In this document: positions 5,811-7,224 of the stretch, one piece after another
Layout of the letters: each line of letters starts with the position of its first letter
How positions within the stretch are numbered: the first letter of the stretch is position 1
NCBI GenBank assembly: GCA_903937225.1
Contig: CAIZYO010000148.1
Location: 1-7,224 of the forward strand
Direction: 5' to 3'
Source: an uncultured Chloroflexota bacterium
Lineage (GTDB): Bacteria; Chloroflexota; Limnocylindria; Limnocylindrales; Limnocylindraceae
Length of the DNA stretch: 7,224 nt
Notes under the pieces: generated by a model
Database searches by the model: none
What the model was told of the DNA's origin: nothing
What the model saw: the letters and a program-made list of their open reading frames with translations, nothing else
Program-made: the position numbers and the translations under genes

Positions 5811-7224
5811 ACTCTTCACTCCACGCTTCAATCGACCACGCATAGAGGAGGCTTGCAGCATCAGCTTCTCGCGTTGGCCACGTAAACGTTGTATCGAGAA
5901 GTGTATACCCAGCATCTGCCCAGAGCAAAAGGTAGGGACGCTCGCTACGACGTAGCGCCTGAAACTCTGCATAAATCGGCGCACGAACCTCTTCACTGGA
6001 ACCGGTCACCGCCTGACGAAGGAGGCTGTCCGCGCGCTCGCTCTGCCAACAGACGAAGTTTTTCCCCGCGGGCGCATCTTCCGTAGGGCAGGCAGCCGAG
6101 CTAAACAGATCGGTGTCATCAGGGTCAAGACTCCACTGCCAACCGCCGATGTAGGCGTCAAAGTCGCCTGGATACTGGAGTCTTGGAAGGATTCCGCTCC
6201 GATACGGCTGCACGGAGACGGTAATGGAGAACCCGCATGCCGACGCCTGATCTGCAATGGACTGCGCAGCGCTCAGGCGTGCACTCAGCCCCTCACGAAC
6301 AAGGATTTCTCCTTCAAGGCGTGTGCCGAGTTTGGCGAAGACCCCGTCACTCTCCTCTTGCCAGCCATCCGCAAGAAGAGCACTTCGCGCTCCACTTGGA
6401 TCAAACGCTGCCTCGGCAATGTTCGCTGCCGGCAGCGCCCACGATCCAGGAGTTACCGTGCTGCTGACTGGGGACCCGGCTCCACTCGTCGCACTCTGTG
6501 CAATGCCATTAAGGTCTACGCACGCACTGAGTGCAGTTCGAACCACGTTGTCTGCAAACGGTCTCCCCGGCCGAAGGTTGAAGGCGAGGTACACGTACCC
6601 GCGCGACGATGGTCCCTTCAAGAGCTCGCCCCCATCACGAACGCTCACGCTCGCAACGCTCGTACCACTCAGATACGGTGCCCAGTCAACCTGAGATGCC
6701 TGGAAGGAGGCAACCGCGGCTGACTCGCTTGCGAAACGATTGATTCTGATCTGGCCAATGTTTGGTGCGCCGAGCGCGAACGCGCGGAAGGCATCAAGGA
6801 CTAGCGAGGCGCCAGGGATCCTCTCGCTGACTCGGTACGGCCCCGCGCCAATCGGCGTCAACTGAGCGTCCAAGAGTGGATATGCGACCGCTAACTGGCT
6901 CTCAGCAGGTGCAAGCAGATACGCCTCCAAGGTGACGAGTCGGGAGTAGAGGTCACGCGCGTAGGTTTCTTCGTTACGCGACGTGAGAGCCTGGCCCCCG
7001 CTGCTCACCACAGGGAAGATGCGCACATCTGGGAGTTGAACGCCTGACGCGTTGAGCACGCGCTCAAGCTCGCCAGCGAACGGTGCATACTCACAGTCCC
7101 CATCGCCTGCCGATGCACAGGAGGTTGATTCGAGTTGCGCCGCGATGTTTTCGCGTGTGGCAGTGATGAGCGTGCGATCAGCACCGCTAATCGCCTCCTG
7201 TAAACGCTGGAGCGAATCTTCAAT
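5809..7224 (-). CDS. Family-5 extracellular solute-binding protein of a peptide-type ABC importer (5' end outside window)
   Basis: Substrate-binding lipoprotein or exported protein of the SBP_bac_5 (DppA/OppA-like) family, which captures peptides, nickel or other solutes for an ABC importer outside the membrane. The frame is open to base 7224, so the 471 visible residues are the C-terminal part; signal peptide and lipobox are not visible. Family hallmarks, numbered in the visible part, are PIGAGPYRVSE (124-134), the lobe-2 strand YVYLAFNLRPGRPF (210-223) followed by a VRTALSACVD helix, FDPSGARSALLADGW (274-288), WQWSLDPDDTDLFSS (362-376) and ERPYLLLWADAGYTL (428-442). The segment before GAGPY (1-120) is hard to align by eye and unusually rich in helix-forming residues. 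Six cysteines (36, 44, 235, 330, 379, 392) would suit disulfides outside the cytoplasm. The substrate cannot be told. It is upstream of nadE by 9 bp; the permease and ATPase genes are not in the window. Confidence 0.88.
   Translation of the reverse strand: MEDSLQRLQEAISGADRTLITATRENIAAQLESTSCASAGDGDCEYAPFAGELERVLNASGVQLPDVRIFPVVSSGGQALTSRNEETYARDLYSRLVTLEAYLLAPAESQLAVAYPLLDAQLTPIGAGPYRVSERIPGASLVLDAFRAFALGAPNIGQIRINRFASESAAVASFQASQVDWAPYLSGTSVASVSVRDGGELLKGPSSRGYVYLAFNLRPGRPFADNVVRTALSACVDLNGIAQSATSGAGSPVSSTVTPGSWALPAANIAEAAFDPSGARSALLADGWQEESDGVFAKLGTRLEGEILVREGLSARLSAAQSIADQASACGFSITVSVQPYRSGILPRLQYPGDFDAYIGGWQWSLDPDDTDLFSSAACPTEDAPAGKNFVCWQSERADSLLRQAVTGSSEEVRAPIYAEFQALRRSERPYLLLWADAGYTLLDTTFTWPTREADAASLLYAWSIEAWSEE

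Noticed and set aside
5797..5811. The solute-binding protein and nadE are in the same frame, separated by one TAG, suggesting read-through fusion
   Set aside because: A shared frame occurs by chance one time in three. nadE has its own ribosome binding site, and fusing an exported protein to a cytosolic enzyme makes no functional sense.
4903..5955. 350-codon plus-strand open frame across nadE
   Set aside because: It is antisense to nadE, whose family motifs are unmistakable. The translation has no recognisable domain and an Arg/Cys-rich shadow composition.
6980..7059. GTG at 7059 as the start of the solute-binding protein gene
   Set aside because: The frame stays open without a stop to base 7224, and starting at 7059 would remove the signal peptide and much of the first lobe. 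The true start lies outside the window.

Overview
The window is a compact, high-GC (roughly 60% by eye) bacterial chromosomal segment of housekeeping genes. All genes except ssb are on the minus strand. The CIRCE operator points to the HrcA type of heat-shock control found in Chloroflexota, Actinomycetota, Bacillota and others. Taken with the GroEL/GroES sequences and base composition, a Chloroflexota-like organism is my best guess, but this is an impression and not a demonstrated assignment. I see no phage, insertion sequence, CRISPR array, tRNA or rRNA, and no sign of recent gene transfer.

Layout in the direction of minus-strand transcription (high to low coordinates). A family-5 extracellular solute-binding protein (5' end beyond the window; reading frame open from 7224 to 5809) is followed after 9 bp by nadE (NH3-dependent NAD+ synthetase) and after a further 23 bp by rsmI (16S rRNA C1402 2'-O-methyltransferase). 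These three look like one transcription unit. It meets the single plus-strand gene, ssb (3661-4056), tail to tail over a perfect 10-bp inverted repeat. Divergent from ssb is metG (methionyl-tRNA synthetase), whose 3' end overlaps tatD (TatD-family metal hydrolase) by 26 bp. Just downstream of tatD comes a textbook groE control region: a promoter with an embedded CIRCE element, then groES and groEL. groEL runs off the left edge, leaving its first 199 residues.

Functional picture: translation quality and ribosome modification (metG, rsmI), a TatD hydrolase coupled to metG, NAD biosynthesis, ssDNA binding, peptide or oligopeptide binding for an ABC importer, and the chaperonin. rsmI, metG and tatD lie close together in many bacteria (for example Bacillus), so ssb can be read as sitting inside an otherwise familiar neighbourhood. 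All intergenic stretches are short; the longest is the 120-bp metG/ssb divergent region.

I do not find an undescribed multi-gene system here. The points most worth a second look are at residue level: a MetRS whose HIGH signature reads GLHT and whose zinc knuckle lacks one ligand, and an SSB without the usual acidic Pro-Phe tip. Next come regulatory structures: CIRCE merged with the promoter next to tatD, a structured ssb leader, and the convergent stem.
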